This document shows positions 10,376 to 22,458 of a stretch of 64,000 nt of DNA, piece by piece. A model generated the notes under the pieces. The model ran no database searches. It worked only from the letters and a program-made list of their open reading frames with translations, and was not told the DNA's origin. The first letter of the stretch is position 1; every line of letters starts with the position of its first letter. A program made the translations under genes and the position numbers. Origin of the DNA: Nilaparvata lugens (Eukaryota > Arthropoda > Insecta > Hemiptera > Delphacidae); the NCBI RefSeq assembly GCF_014356525.2, contig NC_052506.1:30386192-30450191 (forward strand). The letters are read 5' to 3'.

Positions 10376-12340
10376 TTAGTGCCAATAAACAGACTGAAGC
10401 AGGCTTTCTGACGACTCCCAGCCCAGGCGGTATAGCCACCCCTCCACCTTACGCTTGAATGCAGCCACACTGCATTCATCCATATCAGTTCTTATCTCAG
10501 CGGGCAAATTACGATAGACCATTTGAGCCAAATAAAAAGGTGTCCTCAGCTCCACTCCATGAACCACCTGCGGCGTCGCAAAACCGAAGTTAGTTCTATA
10601 CCGTGTAGGATAGGTATGTAAAATATCTGATAAAATTTTAAGTTTATTAGTTTTTAGGTAGATCAATAAAGATTTAATGTACAATTGCCTTACATTTAAA
10701 ACTGTAAATTCTGTAAAAAGTTGTGCTGTTGGATATCGGCATTCCTTATTTAAAACAGTTTTGATAATTTGTCTCTGCGACACCGCAAGCGGTTCAAGGA
10801 GGGTAGCAGGAAGGCCTCCCCAAACCAGTATGCCATACTGTATAATAGACTGGACGTATGCGTAATAGACTGTCTTACACTGCTTCTTAGTCAAAACTTG
10901 ACTCAATTGGGAAAAGGCATACAGTAGCCTTCTAAGTCGCTGCTTCACCAACTGGATGTGCGGACTCCAACTTAAGGTGTTATCAATTGTTATCCCAAGG
11001 TACTTATATTGATTAACTCTTTCTAAGTTTTCACAGTTGCAGGAAATTGAAGTAGAGTCCCCACATGAGTGGAGTTTCAGGTCTTTGTGTCCTGGATCTT
11101 GCTGATTACGGGTTACTATAGGCATGTACTTGGTCTTGCTGATATTGACAGTCAAAGAGTTATGGTCAAACCAGGCCTTAATTCTAGACAAGTCAGCTGT
11201 AGCGTTCCTGTATGCGTCGTCCCATAATTTACCAGTTGAGACCACAGCCGTATCATCAGCAAATAAAAAAAGTTTACTTTTGATGCTCAGCAGTGGTAGA
11301 TTATTAACATATATCAGGAAGAGAATAGGCCCAAGAGTACTCCCCTGCACAACCCCGTAATCAACTTGCTCCAGGCCACTCAAACTATCATTGATCTGAA
11401 CATATTGAACTCTGTCTTTCAGGTAGCTCCTGAACCACTGTAAAGCTGGTTGTTTGATACCCATCATCTCCAGTTTTGTCAAGAGCTTCTCCCTGTCGAC
11501 TGAATCAAATGCTTTTGCTAGGTCAAGATAGGTAATAATTACTTTGTTACTCGTTTTTATATTATCTGCAATATATTTAGATAAATCAAATAATGCATCA
11601 GAAGAATTTTTGATTTCTGAAAACCGTATTGTGAGGTGGATAGAAGGTTATGTCTGTTCAAGTACTGCATTAATTGTATCTTTACGCATCTTTCAAGGAT
11701 TTTTGAAATTATAGACAATAGTGAAATGGGACGGTAATTGGTGTAATTATTTTTTGTGCCTGATTTATAAATTGGAATTACTTTTGAAATCTTCAGAATG
11801 TCTGGAAATTACTTGCCTGGAAACTCAAGTTTACTAAATGTTGAATAGGGTGTAGGAGGATGTGGACGTTTTCTTTGATTACCCTAGCAGGTATACTATC
11901 GTGGCCTGGGGCGCTATTACCTCTCATGCTATCAATTACGTTCTTAAGCTCATCTTGTGTAACAGGCTGGAATTCAAATAGGGACTAGACAGCATGATCG
12001 GAATCATTTATTTCTGGCTCACCCATAGGAGTTAGCAAGTCGGCCAAGCTCTTCCCCACTGAGGCGAAAAACTTATTGAAATTGATGCTAACATCGGTAG
12101 CATTCTGTTGAGTCCGCCCATCCTGCGCGAAAACATCGACCGGAAATGCTAGCTTTTTATTAGGTCTACCAGAAACTTCATTTACAGTTGACCAAAACTT
12201 CTTGGGATTGTTGAGACTTCGTCTAATTTGTTTTATAATAAATGAATTTAGCTTGTTTGATCAGGGAGTGTAATCTATTTCGGTATTGTAAGAATTCATT
12301 TTTCAGGTTAGCATTGAAAGGTGTTTATTCAATCTCTTTT
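10376..12340 (-). pseudogene. LINE reverse transcriptase, frameshifted
   Basis: The 3' two-thirds are open (11482-10376, 368 residues) with GVVQGSTLGPILFLIYVNN, catalytic FADD near 11263-11252 and a complete thumb and C-terminal region. Upstream, between about 11490 and 12340, conserved blocks such as LDLAKAFDSVD, the YRPISLLS region and SQYGF can be read only by changing frame several times. It is therefore a dead copy. Its sequence is clearly different from the ORF2 at 6769-9714, so the two LINEs belong to different families. Confidence 0.85.
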
Positions 12341-12770
12341 TTAATTTGTCCTATGCCTGATTGATTGGATTAAGCCTATGCTAATCCAAGGCTTCAACTT
12401 ATTATTTCTTGCATTTACATGAATTCTTCTAGTATTTAATTTTATTGTATTCTGAAGAGTTTCTATAAAAAGGAGTGTTGCAACACTCACATCAGATTCA
12501 TCACAGATGGAGTCCCAATTCTGTAATGAGAGAGCATTTTGGATTCCTGTCCAATCTACCTTTGAGAAATACTGATCTTTATTTGTGGTTTTTACATCCT
12601 TATTTGATAGAATACTCAAACATATGGCATAATGGTCGGACACAGCAGTTTGGAGAATAGCAGCTGAGGCATTAAATGATAGTGGCAATTTAACAAAAAA
12701 ATGGTCTATGCAAGTGTTGCTGGCCGGCTTTGTGTGCCAATTGTAGATATCCTTGTCCTCAACTGATTGT
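12341..12770 (-). pseudogene. LINE endonuclease, C-terminal part only
   Basis: The open frame that carries helicase motifs IV-VI (ORF 13006-12341) continues without a stop into CIDHFFV and AVSDHYAI, which match the last conserved blocks of LINE endonucleases. It then ends with KPWISIGLIQSIR, the same linker seen in the neighbouring LINE (KPWITNGLITSIR). Roughly the first 150 residues of an endonuclease, including its metal-binding N-terminal motif, are missing and their place is taken by viral sequence. It cannot be an active nuclease. Confidence 0.75.
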
Positions 12771-14632
12771 ATTTTTTGAGTTAATGACAACATGAGATCT
12801 TGCTCTCCAACTGTTAAATATCTGAATGAGTTGGTATGCCTACTAAGTGCTACTATTATGTGCTGAATGCTATTGTAAATCTTGAGTGGTTTAGTATTTT
12901 TCCTCACTAGGATAACATCTCTAAACGTTAAACCCTGAGCTTCATGTATAGTTAGTATTGTTAATGAGCCAGCGGGAGCCTTGTTTTTAACAGCTTCCAG
13001 TACCATTTGTTTTTCTGATTGCGTGAATGTGAGGATTAAAGTTTGTGGTTGTAGGTTGTGAGGTTCTCCGTTAGTTATTGTTGGTTTAATTGATCGAATA
13101 ATTTTATTGTAGTGCAGATATCATTGTAGTAGTTAGACAACAGACAGCACACATCCATTGGACACCTGTTGGTTACTGATTGGTAAGAATCCGGATCCGC
13201 GAAAACAGAAATATTTTTCCAGACTGCTGGTAAACCACTTCTCTCGATGTAAGATATTTGTTTTGAGTCTCCAACCAGTACTATCTCGTCTGCGCCTGTC
13301 AGCTCAGAGACGAATCCCAAGAAGCCGGCGTGCATAAGGACAGCTTCATCGATGAATACGCGCTTATATTTTTTGTGGCAGCCATTAATTAGAAACGACG
13401 TCACGGTTCTGTAATTTGAATTGATGATTGAGTTGAATTCATTTCCGTGTTTCTCCTGTATAGTTGATCTTATTCCTTTGATTGCGGCTCTTGTTTGAGT
13501 TAGTATGAGGTCTTCCATTGGTCGATGTTTATCAACAATTAGATGTGTTTTTCCGCTCCCTGGAACTCCATCAATCCATCTGATTCTTGGTATCTTGCAT
13601 CGAGATATATCAATTTTCGAAACAGCATCCAACAGTTCCTCATTAAGCATCACTTGAGTGTCTCGACTAACCATAATATATTTTTCATTGGTTCTAAATC
13701 TGCGAGAACTGTTGTCAAATGATACGTAAGCTCCGCCTCCCTCCATACTGAATCCCATTCTATATTTTGAAGTAGTTGGTAGAAGGAACATTTTCAATTC
13801 ATTATCGTAAACATTCATACTCCTCAATTCAATTTCTCTGAAGACCGACGATGAAGCATGAAGATTTTCGGTTCGATGTGTTAAAAGAGCTTCTTTGAAA
13901 ATATCTGCGTTTATTTTATCATATTGCTGTAAAAGATTTTTCAATTCAATCATGCAATTTAGAAAGTTATGGTGCTTGCTATCTTCTGGTAGATAACCTC
14001 TTGGGCATACTTTTTCTTCTGGCCGATATGGTTCTGGAATATTGAGAAAATTCATGCTGTTAGAGCCCCTATGATAAAATATATATTTCAAATGATTAGT
14101 TGATAAGATAAAACTGAGTAAATCAATTGAGGATAATTCTGCTAGCTGGCTGAATTCATCTATGCCTACGACAAGTGGATAATTCATTGATGCCCATTCA
14201 TTTATTTCCAATAGCACTTTTTTAATTTCTTCTAGAGCATTATAATCATTTACTGGCAACAAGTAATTCCGAATTAATTGTTTACTGTCAGGCGTGTTGA
14301 TTGTTTTCAGTAAGATCGCCGAGCATTTGCTTTGTAGACTAATTGGCTCAAGGCTACACCACTCCTCTAGCGTCAGCGATTTTGACTTTGATACGTGCGA
14401 GAATCCATCTGAGACTCGAATCTTATTTTCTCCTACGTAAGCAAACGCTAAATTAATATCGGAATATTCACCGTAATTCTGAATTAATGATACTCTACTT
14501 TTTGACGTTTGTTTATTTACATGTAACTTACTTATCTTTTTTAGAGATTTTTCAATAGTCGACGGCTCTCTTCTATTGATGCTAGGCTTAATTAGAGTTT
14601 CTTTTTTCAATATCTTATTTTTCATTTTTTTA
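12770..14632 (-). pseudogene. Endogenous viral element: virga/nege-like superfamily-1 RNA helicase segment
   Basis: The frame 14703-13075 contains, after about 370 residues of viral-replicase-like linker, the Walker A motif GVPGSGKT (about 13569-13546), Walker B VFIDEA (around 13350) and motif III GDSKQIS (around 13272). The helicase continues after a one-base frame change near 13080-13095 with motif IV (LTFTQSEKQ), motif V (TIHEAQGLTF) and motif VI (VALSRHTNSF) down to about 12780. These are the motifs of alphavirus-like replicase helicases, which unwind RNA or cap it during replication. One frameshift aside, the segment is open. No capping methyltransferase and no viral polymerase motif are present, so only the helicase region was captured. 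It lies in sense with the LINE and flows in frame into LINE endonuclease sequence. Endogenised virga/nege-like sequences are known from Hemiptera; the assignment to that group is from motif style, not a search. Confidence 0.82.
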
Positions 14633-15232
14633 AGCAATCCCATAGTTCGTTCTATCAATAACTTGTTGCAGTGCTCTTCTATAACATGGGCATTTTGCGT
14701 CATTGGCTTTATGATTAGCTGGCTTATTATTCTTTTTACAATTTACACAAGTTGGAATTTCCTTTTCGGAAGGGCAGTTTTTGGAATTATGTCCTATAAC
14801 TGAACAGTGCCCGCAGACATCCTGTTCTTTTTTACAATGCTTCATCACGTGATTAAACCCATGGCACCGGAAGCATCTCTGAGCTACAGTATAGTCGCTG
14901 GCTTTACAGCATGTAAAGTCGATAAACAGCTTTACCTTGTTAATTATCAGCTTCCTTATTTCAGGATCGCATTCAAACACCCAATGAAGGGTATCTTTAT
15001 CTCTTGGGCCTAACTTGAATGATGGGACGCAGCCTTTGACAAAATCTTCTTTTTGGATTCCAGAGTTATAGAAATTCTTTTCATAGATGATCTCTGACAG
15101 CTCCTCTTTATTTAAATCTGATGGGACATCGTACAAGATTATCCTTGGCTTCTTGTTTGCAGGCTCCGTGATTTTTATCCCTCCTTTTTGTAAGCTTTTG
15201 TTTGTTAGTATTTTTTGTATGAATATCAGCAT
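14630..15232 (-). CDS. LINE ORF1 gag-like protein with CCHC zinc knuckles
   Basis: About 200 residues. Residues 25-110 resemble the RNA-recognition-like part of jockey-group gags (KKPRIILYDVP). Three cysteine knuckles follow: CFRCHGFNHVMKHC, CGHCSVIGHNSKNC and a third starting CVNCKK. Such proteins bind element RNA and form ribonucleoprotein particles. The frame stops soon after the third knuckle (NYGIA), almost exactly where the viral segment starts in another frame, so the C-terminus is probably truncated or replaced at the junction. No stop or frameshift occurs upstream of that. Confidence 0.8.
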   Translation of the reverse strand: MLIFIQKILTNKSLQKGGIKITEPANKKPRIILYDVPSDLNKEELSEIIYEKNFYNSGIQKEDFVKGCVPSFKLGPRDKDTLHWVFECDPEIRKLIINKVKLFIDFTCCKASDYTVAQRCFRCHGFNHVMKHCKKEQDVCGHCSVIGHNSKNCPSEKEIPTCVNCKKNNKPANHKANDAKCPCYRRALQQVIDRTNYGIA

Positions 15233-15240
15233 GAATGCTG

Positions 15241-15675
15241 ATCACAATAGTGAATTGATTGATTGAATTCACTTGAATTAAACCCTTTTCTCCAAGAAGT
15301 CCTTACCAAGTGTTTCAAAATAGAAATAAAGTAGATTATAATGATACCGTTACATGTATGATTGTTTGAAATTTTCATAAAATAATTATTCCAAGCTACA
15401 ATAGTATAACTATAAACTATATGTGAGTAGAGTTTGATAGATTATTGGGTGATGACCTATCTATATACAGTATCTGAAAATTTATAATAAATTATAGTCA
15501 AGGAACGTGTGAACGTTAAATATAGTTTTATTTATTCTGATAAAAATACATTACCTTATAGTTAACGTACCTATCCGATCTGAAAAGAAGAAGGTCAAAC
15601 GTTCTTGAGTGAAAGGTAAACGACATTTGGCACTCGGACAGTCGTCGGCCAATAAGAGCAAAGGCATGCGCTTGA
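15241..15675. other. Short unannotated stretch
   Basis: No gene seen. It could include the 5' leader of the LINE at 9734-15240, but the boundary is not visible. Confidence 0.3.
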
Positions 15676-16077
15676 TTGACCGAGCGAAGTGAGGTCTAAG
15701 ATTCAAGTCGACGGTTTGGCATTTCTCCTAATATTTAAATGTTTATATGTTGCGCATTTACGGCGAAACACAGTAATAGATTTTCATGAAATTTGACAGG
15801 TATGTTCCTTTTTTAATTGCGCGTCGACGTATATACAAGGTTTTTGGAAATGTTGCATTTCAAGGATAATATAAAAGGCCTCCTTCATACGCCAATATTG
15901 GAGTAAAAATCAGACTATAGAATTATTCATCATAAATCAGCTGACAAGTGATTACACAGATGTGTGGAGAAGCCAGTCTATTGCTGTATTTCCCTAAGGT
16001 CTATAGTTTCAATCAGGTACTTGTGGATGAGAACACTGCGTGAGGTCTACTGTTCACAGAACTACTAGTACAACAGC
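15676..16077 (+). repeat. Dispersed repeat family A, copy 1
   Basis: Begins TTGACCGAGCGAAGTGAGGT and continues through GTTTATATGTTGCGCATTTA and GACAGGTATGTTCCTTTT. The same sequence in the same order is found in reverse at 43557-44184 and, more diverged, at 25813-26107. The far end (AGGTCTACTGTTCACAGAAC, 16043-16062) also matches the 43557 copy. No protein is encoded. Class undetermined: non-autonomous transposon is most likely. Confidence 0.7.
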
Positions 16078-18267
16078 CCTCAACGGCATCCTACTGTTCA
16101 CCGGCTTTTAAAGTAGCAATTCTATTAGAAACACTAACAACTCCATTAAGGAATTATTGCGGAAGGTCTTGATAAACTACACGAAGTAGCTGAGTAGGTG
16201 TTACGGATTTAGAACTCCTTCATTAATAAAGTTATCTGAACTATAAGTGATTCATACACATTTAAACTGAACTATAGTGCCACTGTTGACTAAGAGACAA
16301 GCCCACACTCCCAATGGTTGCAGGTTGCAGGATATATGGCATGTGATCAGATCGGATATCCTTTGTTCAATCGCCCACTGTACTGTCCAGGCCTTCACTA
16401 TCGCTATTGTCCCTTCATTCCGGTAGCGGTCATGCCTTTCTGATCACGTGCCGTTTAGTACAGTATTTGAAAAACTAGCTTTTCAAGGCGTGGTCAATCC
16501 AAACAGTCTCATATAGATCGTTATTGATACTCAATCATTTATGATTATTAAATAACATGATATAATTTAAAAAAAATCTCTCGGAAAGCTATTCAATTCA
16601 ACTAACTTGACGATTCATTATCGAAATTACTATCGTTAATATTATTTATTGTAATTATTTTAACTACTTGCAAGGATTCTATCGATTAATTCATGATGCT
16701 TCAATTATTTCAAAACTAGTGATGTTGTTACTTTCACAACACACAATTTTTTTCTAGGTTGTGCTGAAATATTGTGCAAAAACTAGTTCACCGTACTGTA
16801 CTTGATTCATGCAGCCTGTTTTTCTAAATAACAGAGTAATTGATTGTTCACATGTGTTCGATTCATATGATTCTACACATACTTCGATAAAATTTATTGT
16901 CTATTTGAATTTATTTTACATTGTTTCATCAATCGAATTGATGACAATTCAATCCATATAAACAATTCTATTATTTCATCCAATATGATTTGATATCTTG
17001 GATGTAGTTCTTTCATGTTGATTCTCATTCCAATAAATAAGCTTCAAGAACGAAAATTAGCAGCCCAACAATTTTTTTTCAACATATATTTTGATATTTT
17101 TTATGGACTTGATGATTTTTTATACAGTCTGAGAAAGTTTGAAATGATTCCCTGGAACTGGGCAACTGTCTCTGCTCGTTAAACACTTTCTTTCTGCTCC
17201 TTCTTCATCTTTCTCCTCTAAGGATAACACGTAATACGAAGATTGATTGACCTCGATCGCTCCCTGTGATACATTTTGAAACCTGCTCACCTCAAATTTG
17301 TGCTTTCTTCATGAGGGTTAAGGTCACAGGTGCGTGGAGAAAGACTTACAACTCAAAGTTGTGTCTGCTATCGCCGACAACCGGTTCCTCTCAACTTGGT
17401 TGTTCCAAGTTGGCGAAAGGTCTATTTGAATGATTATTATAATCAGTGACTTGTTTACATGTGGAGATGTAATCAGTCACTCTTTGGTTGGTATCTTCAC
17501 AGGTACACAGTGAATAAACTAATGGACAGCTTATTCTCAAAATTGTGTATTTGTAAGTGATGTTTTATTATTGCCAATAATAAACTTGAGTGAATCATGG
17601 TTTATTAATTAGGCAACACGGAAGATGTTTGGGCCAAGTTTGCCACCTTGCTCTTCAACAATGCTCAACTGAACTTATACAACACATCTTCAAAGGAAAC
17701 ATTGTAGAATTCTACAAAATTCCTTCCAAGACCTGAAAAATAAATTATTTTCAACTTATTTGTATATAAATAATAAACTTACATCAGATTGCCAGTCATT
17801 TACTGGAACCCAGTCATTCATAAAATCCCGTTAAACTTTAGGTTTTGATTGATATGCCACTAATCAGAAAGCAATTATTGCTATTTATATATTGCTATTT
17901 TACCATTATGGTAAAAACATTTTTGGAAGTCATCGTTCTGAATATCGACCGAGACTTGACCGTTCTGTTCACTCCCAAGTGTAAAATTTTACAATGTGCT
18001 TGTGTCACATGGAGGTCGATGGCGAGTGCGACCAAAACTGAAAACTAAACATCGACCTGACTTTTCATTGTACCCTTACATGGACATTTCATCAAGTTCA
18101 TATTAGAAATTGATTTAAAACGCAACCTACCCAGAACAGACATCTACTCGAAGAGCTGCATTATCATCAACCACCCTTCATAACTGAAGAACTAATACTA
18201 AGACAACTTTTGCAGTTGAAATAACGGGTGTCCTACTTTCAATGGATACATAACTTTCGTTTTTATT
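16078..18267. other. Intergenic or intronic DNA
   Basis: No gene confirmed. A GC-richer patch at about 17280-17420 has a good minus-strand donor (TTTGAG then GTGAGCAGG, exon end near 17288) but no convincing coding frame; it may be a non-coding exon. A spaced inverted pair (GGCATGTGATCAGA near 16339, TCTGATCACGTGCC near 16439) is also present. Confidence 0.3.
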
Positions 18268-18353
18268 TTCATCCTCCATGATACAATTCTGGTCACATTC
18301 GTTCAATGTCTTCATCCTCCATGATACAATTCTGGTCACATTCGTTCAATGTC
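18268..18353. repeat. Perfect 43-bp tandem duplication
   Basis: The unit starting TTCATCCTCCATGATACAAT occurs twice without a gap or mismatch (18268-18310 and 18311-18353). It is a young local duplication in non-coding DNA. Confidence 0.95.
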
Positions 18354-19030
18354 AATAATTGTAGTAGTATGCTAACAAAATGAATGCCTCAAAGGATCAT
18401 TTCCAATGATTCCAACCGCCAACATTAGGCTAAAACAGGGAACACGAAAACTTCTTATTCATGGAATAAACGGATAAAAAATATCTACGCACTGTGTGAA
18501 ACTAAATTTCGTGTTCCTGATTCAAATATTGAGAAAAATAAACATGAATTGAACTATGAATGATTTTTTTACGAACACGATTTCTGCTTCTGGCCATTAA
18601 GCAATACTAAGCTGAATAGTTTTTTTAGTCGGCTTACTCGTTGTTGGACAAATAACGATAATTATTGGGAGAGAGAGTTTGTAAGGATAAAATTAATGAA
18701 GTTTGGAAGGAGAAACAATTTATTCTCATCTCTACTTACTGGTGTTGAATATAAATTGATCTACATCTCGATTTCATAGGTTATATACTACGTAATACCC
18801 GTTTTTAGAATACCAGGCAATGATGATTGGTAAAGGATGAAGAATGACGGTACTCTACCTCTTAATAAGGTTCCCAGAAAAGTTTATAAGGAATATAAAG
18901 AGAAAGGTTGCCTAAACCTATTCAAATTCTTCCAAAAATCTTTCCTTTTTAGAGAGTGAATGTCATAACCATGAACAGAGTGTTTCAATATTCTTTCAGT
19001 TCTTAGAGAGATCACTTGCATGTCATGTAA
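18354..19030. other. Intergenic or intronic DNA
   Basis: Nothing recognisable seen. Confidence 0.35.
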
Positions 19031-19200
19031 CGTCCCGGATGATCACGTCAAACTGTCGGTCCCAATTGATATATAAAACAGTCATGAGACTCATTGACGT
19101 CGTATTTTATATACTATACTCAGATAAGGTGGACATTTCGTCAGGGACTCTCCACCAATAAAAGTCATACGAGTAAAATAATAATAATTATTATTATTCT
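19031..19200 (+). repeat. Dispersed repeat family B, copy 1 (LINE 3'-tail-like)
   Basis: Shares with 42010-42175 the ordered blocks CGGATGATCACGT, TGTCGGTCCC, AGACTCATTGAC, CACCAATAAAAG and CATACGA. It finishes in an ATT short repeat (ATAATAATTATTATTATT). A conserved non-coding stretch followed by a simple-repeat tail is typical of 5'-truncated non-LTR elements, but no coding part remains to prove it. Confidence 0.55.
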
Positions 19201-19684
19201 TTCTCTTTATTTGAGTTTTGGAGCGTTTCTCTTGACAATTTATGATGAAAATATCGAGAGAATATTGAGCATAGTAATAGTATGATTATTTTATCTAGAT
19301 AGTTCTATTCTTGTGGCGTGTGGCGATTGAAGTGGTATGAAAATTACATTTTTTCCAAAGTACTTCTCTTCTCTACTTCTCTCTTTTTTCTGTCTCTATT
19401 TTTCTCTAAAGCAGTTCTTTTCAGTGTATGCATCTGTCATATTTTTACTCATCCTTACATAAATCATATTGAGTAGAACAAGGCTGAAGGTTTTTTATCA
19501 TGTTCCATTACAATAAACATATACTATTCTATTTAGAATGTTGAGGAACAGTCTTTAATTACACTATTTTTGTTGTTGTTTTCCATTTGCTGACTTTGAG
19601 CTTTGCATATTATCCGTATTCTTTTCAGTACAAACTTGTTTTCTTCTATGAATGTGTATAATTTCTATTATAATGTAACTTGAG

Positions 19685-19857
19685 GAGCGTACAGACAGAC
19701 ATATGCACCACGACCACGCGATTCCACTTTATATCAGCTAATGCTATTCTTATGATATCTGTATTTGTAAAGAAATGGTAAGATACAGATATAATAAGCA
19801 TTGCATCAGCTGATGAAAAGTGAAATACGCATGTTCGTGGCGCATAAGTCTAGCTCT
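19685..19857. mobile_element. Small inverted-repeat element (MITE-like)
   Basis: The left half (AGACATATGCACCACGACCA, TATCAGCTAATGC) is an imperfect reverse complement of the right half (TGCATCAGCTGATG, TTCGTGGCGCATAAGTCT) with a short centre. About 170 bp, non-coding. A target-site duplication could not be fixed. Confidence 0.6.
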
Positions 19858-22458
19858 TATAATAGAGACAGAAGACATATAAGAAGTGACTCTAGATAAG
19901 AAGTTACTCCAGATAAGAAGTTTATTATTCTAGTTTTCATTCAAATTTGTAGATAATTTATAAATCTTTTAGAATTGGTGGGCCTATGTAATATCAATAT
20001 TCTCATAACATGAGACTTCAGTAATGTACAATGTTTGTGAATAAAACATTTATCCATGTTTTATCACAACCTCGACAACGTGAAGCTTTTTGCATCGAGG
20101 TCAACGTTCAACTAACACTTTCTTGTTGGTAAAAGTTATCGCCTTCTCCATTGCGCCAAACGTCAATTTCTCAACTCTCCTCAACTTGATATAGCTCTTG
20201 GACTTGAGAAGCAGCAAGAACCGGTTTCAACTTCTTCTGTTTATAGGAAGTGAACCAAGTGCATAGTGTAGTTGTATAGATGCGTCTGCTGAACTGTACA
20301 CCGCAGTCCACTGAGGTCCAGTGTCCACTGTCCAGCATCAGCCAAGTAAAGTCTCGTTTGCAGCATCGGAAAATGAAGTCTCGTTTCAAGTATCAGCCAT
20401 GTATCTTGTTTCCATTTAGATTTTTGTTGCAAGAATAGGGGATTTTACAACTGCTTTTAAGAGAAAATAGCTCAATTTTTCCGAGTACACTATTATAATA
20501 ATTTTGATAATGTACTTATTGTATGAATGACTCATGAGCTAGGATTTCTGGACATGACTTATTATTAATTTTCATCCATTGAAAATTGAATAAAGAGGGA
20601 ATGTAGGAATATGAAATGTTGATAAGTTTATTTCAAGTGGAATTTAAAATCATTATATATGGGAAGGGAGTATGCCAATAAAGAATCATGTGATAAAAGC
20701 TCGAAAGAGGAGAAAAAATGTAAGACATAAAGAAATTCTAGAGGACTCACGGTGTGGTGTGAAAGTCGCACCTTGGTGAGAAGTCTATCAAACTCAATCT
20801 ACGATCGTTACGCACATCATACTATACATAACCGTGATTATGAACAATTTCTACTCCCATTTTATACAAATTTATACCCCTAAATGATCATACAATATTG
20901 ACTGTGTATGATAAAGTGGTGGTAGGTGGCTTAAACCTGAAGAGCTATTGTTCTTATTGATGCCCTAATCAGTATTCCACTTGTTCCTGGGTGATAATTT
21001 ATTCAGCTAATCTGAATAGTGAGTTGTGTTTTTCTGGCCCTAAATTTTGTAAAATTACTTGAAATTGTTAAAAATTATAGTGATTTGAGTGTTCTATTTT
21101 TGTTTTTCGTTCTTTATTTAGTTCATGAGCCATCAACATTCAAAATTCTCAGTATTTGTTGGTTTTGAGTAAAATAGAATAAATTTTAGAAAAGTTAAAT
21201 TATAAACCTGTTTCGGACTTTTTCAATTTGGGCAATTTAAATTTGGGAGAAAGATAGTACTAGCACAGAGGAAAGAAGCACTACTAATGTTATGGGTCTG
21301 TCTAGTTGCTCTCATAACTAGGACTTCAAGTGCTACCGGCTCCTGGTGCAGAAAATGAAAAAAATAAGTTGTTACTTCAGGTGAGACATTATGTGATTAA
21401 AGTGATGTGAAGTAGTTTCTGGAACACCTTTTTTGAAGCTGAATTTAATAAGTTTTCCCGGAGGCAGACCCCTTCTGATACCCCTCAGACCACCTGGAAC
21501 ATTTTGAATCATACCGGTAACCTATTTTGTTGTATGTAAAAACAGCACTGCCTACATCAATAATGATTTTGATATCATGACAACAATTATAGAACTGAAT
21601 GCAATAATCTATCTTTTCATCTCCTTTTTCACATGATAATCATTGGTTCCAATGAATGAGAGGTCAGAACTCGAAAAATATCAAAATAGAAGATTGTGAG
21701 TAAAGTGCTAAGTACCGATAGCTGACATAGTAAATGGCAGGAGTGGCTGTTGGCTGGGAGGCAGCAGAGGACGCAGGACATTCGCAGACCTGGCCTGGGG
21801 TCACTGACTGCTTCCTCATTCTGTTGTTGCTCTTGGCAACTAAATTCTCTTCTTCTTTCTCTTCTCATTCTTCTTCGTCTGCTTCTTCACCACCTTTTTC
21901 GTCTGTACTCGCTGAGCAGAAGCAATTAGCAGCAGCAACGGATACAACTCCAGCAGCAATCACCATCACCATTGAACTCACTGTACCTACTCTACCACTA
22001 TTCATTGGCTCTCAACACCACTCGCATTGGCCCCTTCAATGTTTACACATTGAGAAAGGTCACACTCACAGCATAAAAAACCATTGCGTTCATGGTACGT
22101 TGGATAAATGAGATCAATATGGAAGATGATTGATAAATGATTTTGGCCTCTATATTTGTCATTCAGAAACTCCTATTCATTCGTCTCTATCTTTGCCAAT
22201 GATGTTTACTATGGATAAATTAGCATCCACAGGGGGGTGGGAGGTGAGAACGCAGACTGCGTCCTTGCAATTTGAATGGAGAGGGGGGGGGCTAAAATCA
22301 TCAGAAAAATGAACAAGTTTCTAGTATTTCAAGATAGATTCTCAATAACTCTAGCAAACCACAATTTAATTCTAAAAAGTTCTTTCAACGATATACCATA
22401 TAGCAATGAGTTCTCGTTCAAGACTATAGGATTGAATATGGGATTGAACACTACTCAC
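19858..22458. other. Intergenic or intronic DNA
   Basis: No gene supported. A 125-codon plus-strand frame at 21734-22111 is serine- and leucine-rich low-complexity sequence with an overlapping minus-strand frame; I do not accept either as a gene. Confidence 0.3.

Larger units (their letters stand above)
9734..15240 (-). mobile_element. Degraded jockey-type LINE carrying a viral helicase segment
   Basis: On the minus strand the order is zinc-knuckle gag (15232-14630), a viral helicase segment (about 14630-12770), the C-terminal part of a LINE endonuclease, a frameshifted reverse transcriptase (to 10376) and a 3' untranslated region. The 3' end, near 9734, reads GGAATAAAGAATATTTGAAT on the element strand followed by TTTGAA-like repeats, a typical LINE terminus. 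It sits directly against the leader of the next LINE. Gag and endonuclease-RT are taken as one element because order, strand and spacing fit. The helicase has replaced or split the end of gag and the front half of the endonuclease. Confidence 0.8.

Noticed and set aside
13075..14703. A cellular helicase gene of the host
   Set aside because: Motif spelling (GVPGSGKT, GDSKQIS, HEAQGLTF, ALSRH) is that of alphavirus-like replicases, there are no introns, and it is embedded between LINE domains.
21734..22111. 125-codon plus-strand ORF with a leucine-rich, signal-like stretch
   Set aside because: Serine/alanine/threonine low complexity and an equally long antisense frame. No domain or splice support.
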